Assembly: GCA_965224745.1 (NCBI GenBank) | Contig: CBDCZY010000002.1 | Coordinates: 930,001-994,000 of the forward strand | Origin: CBDCZY01 sp965224745 | GTDB taxonomy: Bacteria > Pseudomonadota > Gammaproteobacteria > Methylococcales > Methylomonadaceae | DNA: 64,000 nt | Direction of reading: 5' to 3' | Shown here: positions 1 to 8,958 of the stretch, piece after piece | Layout of the letters: each line of letters opens with the position of its first letter | Position numbering within the stretch: position 1 is the first letter of the stretch | The notes under the pieces: model-generated | Seen by the model: the letters and a program-made list of their open reading frames with translations, nothing else | What the model was told of the DNA's origin: nothing | The model's database searches: none | Translations under genes and position numbers: made by a program

Positions 1-442
1 CTTACAACTCGGGGCAACAAAAGAAGTATTAGTTGTCAGTAAACCTTGTGATGCTAATGTTCGCCTGAATCAAAAAGACTTAGGTACAACGCCTTTAAAA
101 GTTACCGTACAAAAAGACTCGGCGATAGAAATCAGTAAGCCGGGGTATCGATCTTACGTCAATATTCTGTCCCCCGGCGACCAGCCTCATTTGATTGTCA
201 CGTTAAACAAAGAACCAGCAAGAGCCAAGGCAGCAACGCCAAGATTGAGCATTACCAGAGTAAAGCAATTGTATCAACAGGGTAGGATTAATAAATTGGA
301 TTACTCAGCCAAGATACGACAACTTGAACACCAATTAGAAACCGATCTAATCGATTTGAAAATGTTATATAAGCGCGGTGGGATCAATAGCTATGACTAC
401 GAACGGCGAGTGCGCGAAATTAAACATCGATACCGAGGGTAA
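1..442 (+). CDS. PEGA-domain protein, C-terminal part (5' end outside window)
   Basis: The reading frame is open from the window edge (frame starting at base 2) to the stop at 440-442, so the gene begins upstream. The first about 60 visible residues look like a PEGA domain, a small beta-rich extracytoplasmic domain: VLVVSKPCDANVRLN, then GTTPLKV and ISKPGYRSY. The rest is a charged helical tail with two related motifs, QLYQQGRINKLDY and MLYKRGGINSYDYERRVREI, that look like a duplicated short helix-turn unit. Catalytic domains, if any, would lie in the missing N-terminal part. PEGA domains often sit at the C-terminus of serine/threonine kinases or surface proteins, but that cannot be judged here. 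Confidence 0.7.
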   Translation, partial: LQLGATKEVLVVSKPCDANVRLNQKDLGTTPLKVTVQKDSAIEISKPGYRSYVNILSPGDQPHLIVTLNKEPARAKAATPRLSITRVKQLYQQGRINKLDYSAKIRQLEHQLETDLIDLKMLYKRGGINSYDYERRVREIKHRYRG

Positions 443-563
443 TCACCCTAAATTCCTAATACGATCAATGGACTGGCCAAGATTAGAAATTAGAAAGGTG
501 CGTAATCAAGCAAATTAAAGCATGCCCAAATTAGCTGCGGTATTCATCGTATATTTTTATTGG

Positions 564-1052
564 TTATAAAATAACACCTTTGCCCTTGAGCTTTTGTCTC
601 AAATTTTCCACCCGCTTGCGGTTAACGCCAAAGTCACTATGGCCGGTTCTAGAGGCAGAACGTACATGAATGACTTGCTTTGACTCATCCATTAAGAATT
701 CAAAATCATCGACAAACCGAAAAATAAGACTGGTGACTTCTGCGTGCAGATAGTTTTCCGTTTGCCCAGTAATACTAGTTCGTTCAATCTCTTTGAGAGT
801 TGCTCTCAGGGTTTGCCAAGCTTCATTGAATGGCACTGCAAGTTTGAATGGGTCAACCCGATGTGAACCTTCATCCGCTTGGCTGGACACACAGTTTGGG
901 CTGGCTGGACATGGTGGTAATTGAGTGCGGTTTGTTCTTCCAATAGCAGGTTGCGTCATAAGAATCGTCGAAAACAAGAATAACAAAGACATCATACGAA
1001 AATTTTGAATTGAACGATACATAATCATAAGTCTTAAATTTGCCTTGGTCAT
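564..1052 (-). CDS. DUF1499 domain-containing exported protein
   Basis: This 162-residue protein has a hydrophobic segment at about residues 20-37 (SLLFLFSTILM) that fits a signal peptide or anchor. A DUF1499 domain follows: PPCPASPNCVSSQ at its start, a central region with EVTSLIFRFVDDFEF, and the late HVRSASRTGHSDFGVNRKRVE motif. DUF1499 proteins are widespread in proteobacteria and have no proven function. The ATG at 1052 is preceded by AAGGG at good spacing, so it is preferred over internal ATGs at about 1022 and 992. The gene stands alone, convergent with the partial gene at the window start and divergent from wecE. Confidence 0.82.
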   Translation of the reverse strand: MTKANLRLMIMYRSIQNFRMMSLLFLFSTILMTQPAIGRTNRTQLPPCPASPNCVSSQADEGSHRVDPFKLAVPFNEAWQTLRATLKEIERTSITGQTENYLHAEVTSLIFRFVDDFEFLMDESKQVIHVRSASRTGHSDFGVNRKRVENLRQKLKGKGVIL

Positions 1053-1488
1053 TGCACCCTTTTACCACCAATACAACAGCTTTTGTAGCGATGCATAATA
1101 AAATCTCAATTATCAGTTTAAACAAAACGCCAGGTTTTGCCGGTTAAAAGTTTTTTGTAGGCTGGATTTATTTTATAATCCTTAGATAGTTATTGCTGAG
1201 TGGTGCTATTTGACAACAATTTCATTTACTCTGAATGATCATCAAATTTGGCATGGTAATCTGCAACTAAATTTGGTATTAATTCAGTGAAAAATAACTT
1301 GCTTGGAAGTCAAACTTGCAATGCTTTCTTGAAACAAAATTAATACTTCAACGCGCCAGTCGACTAAATTCGATAAGGAATTATTAGATTGATACAAAGC
1401 TTCTCACTTTTCTTCTATCTCATCATTCAATGCGATTTTTTGAAAGCACCGTTGAGAAAATCATACCCAAGCCTGTTCAAGAATGGGC
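1053..1488. other. Intergenic region upstream of wecE
   Basis: This stretch of about 430 bases between divergent genes holds no convincing coding frame. It is AT-rich and probably carries promoters for both flanking genes. A TTGACA lies at 1209-1214, but no good -10 box follows at 16-18 bases, so no promoter is called. No JUMPstart/ops element typical of some O-antigen operons was seen. Confidence 0.4.
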
Positions 1489-2613
1489 ATGATTTCATTT
1501 AACAAACCGGGTGTTGTCGGTAAAGAGCTGGAATATATTCAGGAAGCAATTCTGTCCGGTCAAATTTCAGGCAACGGGGTGTTTTCCAACCGATGTCAGT
1601 CGTTATTGGAGCAATTATTTGATGTGCCGAAGGTATTATTGACCCATTCTGGTACAGCTGCGCTAGAGATGGCAGCTACTTTGGCAGGCATTCAACCGGG
1701 TGATGAAGTGATAATGCCAAGCTACACCTTCGTTACAACCGCTAACGCGTTTGTCGTACATGGCGCCAAAATCGTTTTTGTTGACGTATACCCCGACACC
1801 TTAAATCTCAACGAAGATTTAATCGAAGCAGCAATAACCCCTAAAACCAAAGCTATTGTCCCTGTGCATTATGCTGGGGTGTCATGCAACATGGATAAAA
1901 TCATGACGATTGCTGAGCATCATCAACTGACCGTTATTGAAGATGCCGCTCACGCTGTTTCAGCCTCCTACAAGGAAAAACCGCTCGGAACAATCGGCCA
2001 TTTTGGATGCTTCAGTTTTCACGAAACCAAAAATCTGTCTTGCGGCGAAGGCGGGGCGATTTTAATCAATGCGCCTGATTACATTAGAAGGGCGGAAATT
2101 ATTTGGGAAAAAGGCACTAATCGTAGTGAATTTTTCAGGGGCGAAGTCGACAAATACAGCTGGGTAGACATTGGTTCAAGTTACCAGCCGAGCGAGCTCC
2201 AAGCGGCTTATTTGTACGCTCATTTGGAAAAAGCGGAAGACATCAGGCAGGATCGATTGGCTTGTTGGAATAACTACTATGAGGCGTTCAAACATTTGGA
2301 TTCAAGCAAGGTTTTACTGCCTGTGATTCCAAATGATTGTCAGCATAATGCCCATTTGTTTCACCTTAAAACCTCCTACCACGCTCAACAAGTTGCCTTA
2401 ATCAAACACTTGCAAGATCACAACATCCAAGCGGTGTTTCATTATGTGCCGTTACATACTTCCGAAATGGGGCAAAAGCACGGTCGCTTTACTGGCAAAG
2501 ATCAATTTACGACCTTGGCGAGCGAAACCATAGTTCGGTTACCTCTCTACTACCAACTCGAACAATCTGCTCAAGCACAAATCATTCAAGCCGTTTTGGC
2601 CTTTTATGAATAA
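1489..2613 (+). CDS. wecE: dTDP-4-amino-4,6-dideoxygalactose transaminase
   Basis: A PLP-dependent sugar aminotransferase of the DegT/DnrJ/EryC1 family that converts dTDP-4-keto-6-deoxyglucose to dTDP-4-amino-4,6-dideoxygalactose, the Fuc4N donor precursor. It closely follows E. coli WecE/RffA: GDEVIMPSYTFVTTANAF, VPVHYAGVSCNMD, EDAAHAV, the GCFSFHETKNL motif with the PLP lysine at about residue 181, and EKGTNRSEFFRG. The start at 1489 (MISFNKPG) matches the family start MIPFN; an in-frame ATG two codons earlier at 1483 is possible. The stop overlaps the next gene by 8 bases, which suggests a two-gene operon. The usual GNAT partner WecD is absent; a NeuD/PglD-like acyltransferase lies at 5513-6175. 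Confidence 0.93.
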   Translation: MISFNKPGVVGKELEYIQEAILSGQISGNGVFSNRCQSLLEQLFDVPKVLLTHSGTAALEMAATLAGIQPGDEVIMPSYTFVTTANAFVVHGAKIVFVDVYPDTLNLNEDLIEAAITPKTKAIVPVHYAGVSCNMDKIMTIAEHHQLTVIEDAAHAVSASYKEKPLGTIGHFGCFSFHETKNLSCGEGGAILINAPDYIRRAEIIWEKGTNRSEFFRGEVDKYSWVDIGSSYQPSELQAAYLYAHLEKAEDIRQDRLACWNNYYEAFKHLDSSKVLLPVIPNDCQHNAHLFHLKTSYHAQQVALIKHLQDHNIQAVFHYVPLHTSEMGQKHGRFTGKDQFTTLASETIVRLPLYYQLEQSAQAQIIQAVLAFYE

Positions 2614-5086
2614 GCTAAATGAGACTGATCGACTAACACCCTGGCGGCAAATTACTTTTTATACCGGTCTCGCTGCATTCGCGGGATGTTTGATAACGAT
2701 TTTAACGCTGCTACTTATCTGGTTATTATCACTAAATACGCAAACTATTTACCTCGATATAACGTCTGATAGTGATCAATCTCTAAGTTTTTTTTGGGCC
2801 GTTAATGACGAAAAATACGATGTAAAAAAATCCAATACATTATGGATAAGAACGGGTCGACATACCTATAAATACAATCGAAGCCAAGGAAACTTAGATT
2901 TCCAGCATGTGAGTCAACTTAAGCTAAAAATTGAACCGCAAGGTGAGGACTTGGTTGTCAACGAAGCCTATATCAATGCGATTGGCATGCCCAAAATCGA
3001 TTTTTCTGTAAGCGGCCAATCTTTTCGTTATGATCAAAAAGTTTTGCACTATTCCCTGTCCAACCATTTTATTAACTACATTAATTCTGTCCTGCATCTA
3101 ACCAAATCCAGGCAACAACTTTATCAATTTTTTGTTGATAGTTCGCCCATCCTCGTTCTTTTTATTGCCATTACAATAGTTTGTTTTCGATCAAATAATC
3201 GCCTGGTCCTAACGTTATCAGCGGTTTTTTTAGTGCAATTTGTCTTGCAGATGTTATGGAACCAACATACGACTGACTTTACGATTGAAGTGATGTCGGA
3301 TCAGGAAACAAATCTGCAAATTTTTTGGAGCTTTAAAGAACCGAGTTTTTCAGAAAAATACTCGGCAACCATTCCCGTTCAAAAAGGATTGCATCGCTAT
3401 CGTGCCGCAATACAAAATTTGAATACTATTCAACATTTAAGAATTGACCCAAGCCAGTTGCACGGAGTTACTAAAATAAAAAATATCACCATTCGAGAGC
3501 TTGGGTACAAAGATATCGTCATTGATGGCTCTAATCAATTCAAACCTATCGATTGGCAGCAAGACGCCAGCCTGAGAATGGAGGATGATTTTTTAGTCAT
3601 AACAGCAAAAAATAACGACCCCTTTTTTACCTTTGAGATCAATCCGGATGGTTACAATAAAACCTTTAGTATTGCCTTAACAAGCTTTTTTATATTGATT
3701 TTTATGGTTGTTTTGGGAGTTATCTATTGCAGTGTTGCACATTCCAAGCAGGTCAATAGGCAAGTGTTCACCCTTAGCATTAGGGCAGCTTTTGCCATCA
3801 TGGCTTTAATGGTCGTGCAAAGCGCTTATTTTTCAGGCTACGACCGCCATCCAGATGAACGAGCACACATTAATTCGACCAATTACTATACCGAATATTC
3901 GATGCCACCTGCCGTTGGCGATGAGCGTTCGATTCATAGTTATCAATATCCTTGGGGAATATCTCGTCTGGATAGCTTGAGCATCAGTTATTTTTTTGCT
4001 GGCAAGATGAAAGCAATGATGCAGTGGTTATCAGCTGACTCAACCTTTTCGGCCCGGATTTTTAACGTCTTTTTATTGGCATTTTGTTGTGTTTTTGCTC
4101 TGCTGAATAAACAATTTGCCTGGTTTCTGCTACCTGTAATTTGTACCCCTCAAGTAGGGTATTTGTTTTCCTATGCCAATCGCGGAGCCTTTGCGTTTTT
4201 TATTTGTATCTTCCTTGGATGGCAAGTGGCAAATAACCAAAGTAGCCTCCAACGTTTCTTACAGTGTGATCGGCTGAAAAAGCATTGGAAATTAAGTTTA
4301 ATCCCTGCGTTATTGACCGGGCTGTTGCTGATTGAGCAAGAAAACTACCTGGTCTTTTTACTTTTTGTGTTTGCTGCTTTAAGTTATCAATGGCTTTTTC
4401 AATGCACTCACAAAAAATTGTTTCTTACTCGTTTGTTGTTGATTCTACTGATGTCTGTTTCTATTTATGGCGTTAGAAAAGGGCAGGATATCAAAATCAA
4501 TGGCTTGGATAAGTGGGAGCAGCAAACTCAATTTGCAGAAAAAATAGCCGGGCCAGATTTTAAACCATCCGTTCTGGGTACAGACAAGTCTTATTACGGA
4601 CTTCGGTTATTTCAACAAGGCGTGTCGGCATGGGAATTATTCGAGCCAAAATGGGCGTGGCATACCTTAACATTCAAAAGTTTCACAGGACAATACGGCA
4701 ATCAATTCGTCGTATTTTCTCCGCAATGGTATTACGATTTTGTGGGATTACTATTCGTTATCATTCTGCTGCTGGCTGCCTACCAACTCATCAAAAAGCA
4801 GCCATTATCAGTAAAGTTCTTTACCGGGCTTAGCCTTGTTTTTATCTTCGGCGCTATATTGATGGGCTTTTTATTTTCCTGGCTCTACGACTTTCAAGCC
4901 CAAGGGCGTTATGTGTTTCCATTAATCCCAATGGCCATGATCTATTTCTGGGAAATCTCACCGAGCTGGAATAAATTTGAACGCACTGCTCATTATTCCT
5001 GCGCCTTTTTGCTAATCTCCCTGTCAATTTACTCTTATCGAAACTTGGCGTTAGTCTATTTAACAGAGTTTGCGTTATCTTTTTAA
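2606..5086 (+). CDS. Large polytopic membrane protein, GT-C/DUF2142-like, with two related extracytoplasmic domains
   Basis: This 826-residue protein overlaps wecE by 8 bases. A first membrane segment (about 17-43) is followed by a soluble region (about 44-170), two membrane segments (about 178-218), a second soluble region (about 222-350), then many further membrane segments to the end. The two soluble regions resemble each other: each opens with a strand (TIYLDITSDSDQSLSFFWAV; FTIEVMSDQETNLQIFWSF), carries a short RHTYKY or LHRYRA motif, and ends near a conserved INAIG or IRELG patch. After the second comes HPDERAHIN at about residue 414, recalling the acidic motif of GT-C glycosyltransferases and DUF2142 proteins. 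It probably transfers a lipid-linked sugar in the periplasm, but acceptor and donor are unknown. Confidence 0.6.
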   Translation: MNKLNETDRLTPWRQITFYTGLAAFAGCLITILTLLLIWLLSLNTQTIYLDITSDSDQSLSFFWAVNDEKYDVKKSNTLWIRTGRHTYKYNRSQGNLDFQHVSQLKLKIEPQGEDLVVNEAYINAIGMPKIDFSVSGQSFRYDQKVLHYSLSNHFINYINSVLHLTKSRQQLYQFFVDSSPILVLFIAITIVCFRSNNRLVLTLSAVFLVQFVLQMLWNQHTTDFTIEVMSDQETNLQIFWSFKEPSFSEKYSATIPVQKGLHRYRAAIQNLNTIQHLRIDPSQLHGVTKIKNITIRELGYKDIVIDGSNQFKPIDWQQDASLRMEDDFLVITAKNNDPFFTFEINPDGYNKTFSIALTSFFILIFMVVLGVIYCSVAHSKQVNRQVFTLSIRAAFAIMALMVVQSAYFSGYDRHPDERAHINSTNYYTEYSMPPAVGDERSIHSYQYPWGISRLDSLSISYFFAGKMKAMMQWLSADSTFSARIFNVFLLAFCCVFALLNKQFAWFLLPVICTPQVGYLFSYANRGAFAFFICIFLGWQVANNQSSLQRFLQCDRLKKHWKLSLIPALLTGLLLIEQENYLVFLLFVFAALSYQWLFQCTHKKLFLTRLLLILLMSVSIYGVRKGQDIKINGLDKWEQQTQFAEKIAGPDFKPSVLGTDKSYYGLRLFQQGVSAWELFEPKWAWHTLTFKSFTGQYGNQFVVFSPQWYYDFVGLLFVIILLLAAYQLIKKQPLSVKFFTGLSLVFIFGAILMGFLFSWLYDFQAQGRYVFPLIPMAMIYFWEISPSWNKFERTAHYSCAFLLISLSIYSYRNLALVYLTEFALSF

Positions 5087-5112
5087 AAGCTTGGATCAAA
5101 AACTTGATAGTC

Positions 5113-5146
5113 CTAGGAGGCTGTCCGAGAATAGAAAGCCTCCTAG
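5113..5146. terminator. Hairpin between convergent operons
   Basis: CTAGGAGGCT at 5113-5122 pairs perfectly with AGCCTCCTAG at 5137-5146, leaving a 14-base loop. It lies between two converging transcription units and overlaps the stop codon of the minus-strand gene. No clear T-run follows on either strand, so it may be a bidirectional terminator or a repeat remnant. Confidence 0.45.
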
Positions 5147-5511
5147 ACCGAACGACTGGTAATCACAATCCCAACCACGATAAAGCTCAACCCTACAATT
5201 TTCTGCATAGTGATCGGCTCTTTGAAGAATACTGCGGAAAAGATTAACACCAGCACAAAGGCTGCGCTCATAAATGGGTAGGCGTAACTGACATCAAATT
5301 TGGTCATGGCTGCCATCCAAAACAATGACGCAATGAAAGCTGAGGCCAGGCCAGAGACCAGAAAAGGGTCCAAAAAGAGCTTGCCGAGAAACACTAATTT
5401 TTTAATGGAAGTTGACGGCAATTCGCCATATTGATCGATGCGCCATTTTAAAACCAACTGCCCATATACCGTGAATGCAACAGTACCCAGGATATAAAAG
5501 TAACCAATCAT
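5143..5511 (-). CDS. Small EamA/SMR-like membrane transporter (flippase-like)
   Basis: A 122-residue, four-helix membrane protein of the DMT superfamily: FYILGTVAFTVYGQLVLKW at the N-terminus, then LFLDPFLVSGLASAFIASLFW, FDVSYAYPFMSAAFVLVLIF and KIVGLSFIVVGIVI. Size and pattern match ArnE/ArnF-like subunits and other small flippase-like proteins found in glycan clusters. The chosen ATG at 5511 lies one base after the preceding stop (5513-5515), consistent with translational coupling. A longer frame begins at 5568, but its extra residues are not hydrophobic and lie within the upstream gene. Moving an undecaprenyl-linked sugar across the inner membrane is inferred from context only. Confidence 0.72.
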   Translation of the reverse strand: MIGYFYILGTVAFTVYGQLVLKWRIDQYGELPSTSIKKLVFLGKLFLDPFLVSGLASAFIASLFWMAAMTKFDVSYAYPFMSAAFVLVLIFSAVFFKEPITMQKIVGLSFIVVGIVITSRSV

Positions 5512-5512
5512 A

Positions 5513-6175
5513 TTAAATGACGATACCGGTATCAGGATGTTTCCCGATGAGTTTTGATGGATTGCCATGATAGCGTGAAGCTACTTCCGTATCCTTTAAG
5601 ATGACAGTACCTGAGACCATTAAGGTTTCATCAGCGATATTAATATTGTTGACCATAATAGCGCCATTGCCGATAAAACAAAGGTTTCCAACTTTGCAGT
5701 AACCGCCAACGCCACCACCACCGGAAATATAATTGTGGTCTCCAACAACAGCATGATGCCCAATGATAGTGCCGGTCCATACCACATTATTATTGCCCAG
5801 AGTGACAAACGGTTCGATATCGCTGCTAGAAAAAATGGCATTATTTTCACCCATCACTAAATCCTCGCGGGCAGTGGCATGTGGGCTGATATAGTTCACG
5901 AGTCTATAGCCAGCGGCTTTGGCTTTTTTGAACATCTGCTCACGATTACGCATGACGCTATAGCCAATAGCAACAAACATAGGGTAGCTATCGGGTGGAT
6001 AGTGTTGGGTAACAGTTTCAAAGGTAACGACGGGCAATTGACAAAATTGATCGGCTTTTTTGTACTGCTCATCAAGGCAAAAAGCGCCTACTTCATAGTC
6101 TGAGCCTTGAGAAAAATGATAGTGCATCAGTTCTGCTAAAGGGCCGGTTCCATAGATAATGATTTTGTCCGCCAT
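5513..6175 (-). CDS. NeuD/PglD-like sugar O/N-acyltransferase
   Basis: A 220-residue protein with the two-part build of the NeuD/PglD family. Residues 1-80 form a Rossmann-like half beginning KIIIYGTGPLAELM. Residues about 90-205 form a left-handed beta helix of hexapeptide repeats (VTLGNNNVVWTGTIIGHHAVVG, then CFIGNGAIMVNNINIADETL), ending with a YHGNPSKLIG motif. Relatives acetylate amino sugars on nucleotide or lipid carriers using acetyl-CoA. WecE nearby makes a 4-amino sugar, so this enzyme may stand in for WecD; this is inference. It is followed one base later by the small flippase-like gene and preceded, 137 bases upstream, by the GT2 gene. Confidence 0.8.
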   Translation of the reverse strand: MADKIIIYGTGPLAELMHYHFSQGSDYEVGAFCLDEQYKKADQFCQLPVVTFETVTQHYPPDSYPMFVAIGYSVMRNREQMFKKAKAAGYRLVNYISPHATAREDLVMGENNAIFSSSDIEPFVTLGNNNVVWTGTIIGHHAVVGDHNYISGGGGVGGYCKVGNLCFIGNGAIMVNNINIADETLMVSGTVILKDTEVASRYHGNPSKLIGKHPDTGIVI

Positions 6176-6312
6176 CGTTTCCTGGTTAATAACGTATTAG
6201 TGAATCCGCATAGCCGGCACCATGATTCATGTCAGCATGTTGCGATATAATCATGCTAAATCCCATGATTTTATTCTGAGCTGATCCAAAGTGATAGCTG
6301 ATAGTTGTAGGT

Positions 6313-7245
6313 TTAGTGGCTATCGTTGCTATAGACTCTTTTGACAATGACTCGCGGTCTTCTTTTTACTTCTTCGTAGACTTTTACCAGCAACAGACCC
6401 AGGAAACCGCTGCAAAAAAACAGTCCTCCCAAACAATAATTGATGATCAAAAACGTTTGTTTTCCTTGAGTAAGCGATAACGTTGAATCAAACATGCCGT
6501 TAAAAGCCATAATGAAGGTACTAACCAAGGCCAGCAACAACATGATTAAACCGCTACATAACAACCACACGGACGGCTTCGTCGAAAAAGACAACAGGCT
6601 GTTCAATAACAAGTTGAGTTGCCTGGATAAATTGTACGACCGCTGATTTTTAGAGCTTTTTACTACCATCAAAGCTTGCTGATTAAAGCCCACCAGCGCC
6701 ATAATACCGGCAACCAACAGATGCTTTTCCGGATACTTGAGCAGCGCTTGCACAACAGCGTGTTTCATCAACCGTACCGTCAACACGTTAATAGGGATCT
6801 TGACATCGCTGACAGCGTTAAAAAGCCGATAAAAAAACTGTCCGCTGAGCTGCTCAAACCAACCACCCTTTCTATTGCGTTGAACACCATAAATCATATC
6901 GATGTCAGCTTGTTCAATCATCGCCTGCCAAAATTCAGCCAGTAACTCAGGTGGTTCTTCCAGGTCGCAATCAATCAAAAAAACGTAATCGCCTGAAGCA
7001 TATTCTAAACCTGTCATGCCCGCTTCATGATGGCCGAAATTTCGGGACAGTTCCACCACAATGACTTTGGCATCTGAGCGTTGAATGTCCAGAGCCAGTG
7101 ATAATGCTCGGTCAGGGGAGCCATCATCCACCAAAATTATTTCATAGTCAGCAGTAATAGTTTGGGCGCATTGAGAAATTCTTTGGTAGAACTCAGTTAA
7201 GTAAGGCTCCGATTTATACAGCGTAGTAACAATGGATACTTGCAT
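6313..7245 (-). CDS. GT2 glycosyltransferase, DPM1/ArnC-like, with two C-terminal membrane helices
   Basis: A 310-residue family 2 glycosyltransferase. It starts with VSIVTTLYKSEPYL, has the nucleotide-binding ILVDDGSPD motif, LSRNFGHHEAGMTGLEYASG, and the metal-binding-type DCDLEEPPEL. Two hydrophobic stretches near the C-terminus (WLLCSGLIMLLLALVSTFIM and YCLGGLFFCSGFLGLLLVKV) anchor it in the inner membrane, followed by a basic tail. This build is typical of enzymes that load a sugar from a nucleotide donor onto polyprenyl phosphate. The gene follows the WbqC-family gene by 7 bases. A lipid-linked product could feed the flippase-like protein and the periplasmic GT-C-like protein; this is inference. 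Confidence 0.85.
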   Translation of the reverse strand: MQVSIVTTLYKSEPYLTEFYQRISQCAQTITADYEIILVDDGSPDRALSLALDIQRSDAKVIVVELSRNFGHHEAGMTGLEYASGDYVFLIDCDLEEPPELLAEFWQAMIEQADIDMIYGVQRNRKGGWFEQLSGQFFYRLFNAVSDVKIPINVLTVRLMKHAVVQALLKYPEKHLLVAGIMALVGFNQQALMVVKSSKNQRSYNLSRQLNLLLNSLLSFSTKPSVWLLCSGLIMLLLALVSTFIMAFNGMFDSTLSLTQGKQTFLIINYCLGGLFFCSGFLGLLLVKVYEEVKRRPRVIVKRVYSNDSH

Positions 7246-7252
7246 TAGAGCA

Positions 7253-7951
7253 TTACGAACTGAACGATTTTAAAAACCTTTTGGAGTTTGGCCCTTCATT
7301 GAAGATCAAATCCACCGCTGAAACACGGTGCTCGAACGTGGAAAATAACTGATGATAGGGTTGGTAGCCAGAATAATCCATCCAGCTTAATTTAATGCCT
7401 GCTTCATCAAACAAAGACTGATCAACATAATCTTTGGCAGAGGGACCGGAGACATACTCGTCCGCACCACAATCAAGACACAATTGCACTAACCGCGCGG
7501 TTTTACCACGGGAAAATGAATAATCGGACGACCACGTAAGCACAGTAGAAATACCCAGTATTTGCTTGATCAATGTCATAAAAGAAACATTAATTTTGCT
7601 CAGAATGGATTCGTTATTCTCAAGATACAATGTTTCGAAAAAATCGCTATAAGTCTTAAAATAAGGAGCCTTACTGTAATTTGTTATTAAACTTTGCCAA
7701 TGTTTTTTTCGCCAAACAGCATCCGAAACCTGTATTTCGCAGACTCGTTGCTGCAAACTGTTAGATTTCATGATAGGTATCGTCAACCACTTTAAGCCTT
7801 GCGCAGTCTTAATCAAGTTTCTATTGCGCCAGTCGCCTTTGGTGTACTGAACTTCGTCGAAAATAATAAATTCATCAACCTGGCTCATCAAATCAAAATA
7901 CCCCTTCCATGGAATGTAGTTGGATTGAAGGATTGCAATCTTTTTGGCCAT
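7253..7951 (-). CDS. WbqC family protein
   Basis: A 232-residue member of the WbqC family: MAKKIAILQSNYIPWKGYFD at the N-terminus, FIIFDEVQYTKGDWRNRN shortly after, then WLTIPI, and SGPSAKDYVD with W-M-DYSGYQPYHQL near the C-terminus. WbqC-like genes recur in O-antigen and other surface-glycan clusters; their reaction is not established. It is the first gene of a four-gene minus-strand operon-like run (WbqC, GT2, acyltransferase, flippase-like). The stop is 7 bases before the GT2 start, so the two are probably co-transcribed. Confidence 0.85.
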   Translation of the reverse strand: MAKKIAILQSNYIPWKGYFDLMSQVDEFIIFDEVQYTKGDWRNRNLIKTAQGLKWLTIPIMKSNSLQQRVCEIQVSDAVWRKKHWQSLITNYSKAPYFKTYSDFFETLYLENNESILSKINVSFMTLIKQILGISTVLTWSSDYSFSRGKTARLVQLCLDCGADEYVSGPSAKDYVDQSLFDEAGIKLSWMDYSGYQPYHQLFSTFEHRVSAVDLIFNEGPNSKRFLKSFSS

Positions 7952-8273
7952 AAATTTTTATTGTAAACCCAAGTGTTAATAGTCAAACAGGTTAAGCAGT
8001 CATCGTATGACAATCAGTACACCTGCTCAAGATGAAATAAGGTGTAGTGTCTAACAATACACTATCCCTAATTGAGACCACTAAGTAGCGTAAAATACAC
8101 CAACTATTTTGGTTCCTCAGCAGGATATTCTCCAAAAAAACCTACCGACAACTACACTCCATTTGAAAAAAGTAGTCAACACAAAACTTTAAATTTTCTG
8201 TGGGTGTTACATTTAGTTGTTTGAAAAACAATGACAAAGACGGAGGTATCATGGAATTGAAAAAGTAGCAGGA
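7952..8273. other. Intergenic region with small hairpin
   Basis: About 320 bases without a gene, upstream of the WbqC operon and of the decayed gene at 8274. A TAGTGT/ACACTA hairpin with an 8-base loop lies at 8045-8064. A good ribosome-binding-like GGAGG near 8243 precedes an ATG that reads only five codons before a stop, suggesting decay of the downstream gene's start region. Confidence 0.35.
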
Positions 8274-8587
8274 ATGAACAGATTTGACCGCAGAGTATTA
8301 AACGAATTTATGATGATAGGTAGCAACTTATCCGGGTTATTACCGATTGCAATGATTCTTTTTGCACTTTCTAACAAGGTTGAATATCACGCACGTTTAT
8401 ATCGAAGAATTGGATCTCTAATCACTGTAGGATTAACGTTTACAGCAATGATAGAACAGCAAGCAATGGCACCTACTTTAACCATGCATCAGGTTTACTG
8501 TTAACATTGGCATTTACCGAACAGTTTAACAGTGCTTTTATAAGATTATTGGTACTTTTTATATTTTTACCTCTTGCCTTGGAGTAA
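8274..8587 (+). pseudogene. Decayed small membrane protein
   Basis: A frame from ATG 8274 reads 76 residues with one membrane-like segment (GLLPIAMILFALSN) and stops at 8502-8504. Shifting frame near 8475-8490 continues as NHASGLLLTLAFTEQF and then LLVLFIFLPLALE to a TAA at 8585-8587. The two halves together would make a plausible two-to-three-helix membrane protein of about 100 residues, so a single frameshift is the simplest reading. AGCAGGA precedes the ATG. I do not recognise the family. It sits beside two other broken genes, which supports decay, but a chance frame is possible. Confidence 0.35.
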
Positions 8588-8595
8588 AACAATTT

Positions 8596-8616
8596 TATGC
8601 CCATATCTTGGGCATA
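8596..8616. terminator. Hairpin between decayed genes
   Basis: A perfect 7-base stem (ATGCCCA with TGGGCAT) and a 5-base loop sit between the stops of the converging broken genes at 8587 and 8634. There is no strong T-run, so terminator activity is uncertain. Confidence 0.3.
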
Positions 8617-8633
8617 CCTTATTCGTGCTTGAG

Positions 8634-8958
8634 TCATTTTTCAGCAACACCAATTTCCCTATATTTTTTGTCAACTAGCATAAAGCCAATTTCCGCCAGT
8701 TCACCATCAATACTCTAAATGGTACAGCCACCAATAAAATCATCTGTTTCAGTATGGGCAATTTGAATATAGCCGAATTTTATTATCGGCATAATAGACG
8801 GTTTCAACTAGGCGATATGATAGCTCGCTTTGGATATGTTGCTGTAAGAACGCCGCCTATGCCAAGGAGACTTTTGAAATTTGCTGAAGCTCATTGGTAA
8901 TCAGGCAAATATTTGTCAGTAAAAAGCTGAACACATCACCAGTAAAATTATAGCCATA
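8634..8958 (-). pseudogene. GNAT-type acetyltransferase remnant
   Basis: Minus-strand translation gives pieces of a coherent protein broken by two in-frame stops and one frameshift: YNFTGDVFSFLLTN, then after a stop AAFLQQHIQSELSYRLVE and TVYYADNKI, a frame change to YIQIAHTETDDFIGGCTI, a second stop, and SIDGELAEIGFMLVDKKYRE with IGVAEK. The IGFMLVDKKYREIGV stretch resembles GNAT motif A, the acetyl-CoA-binding V/I-x-x-x-x-R-x-x-G/A region, with E where G is usual. The combined pieces cover roughly 100 residues. Substrate cannot be inferred. The start, if it once existed, is not visible. Confidence 0.55.

Noticed and set aside
1209..1240. Sigma-70 promoter beginning TTGACA upstream of wecE
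   Set aside because: No acceptable -10 box was found at 16-18 bases.
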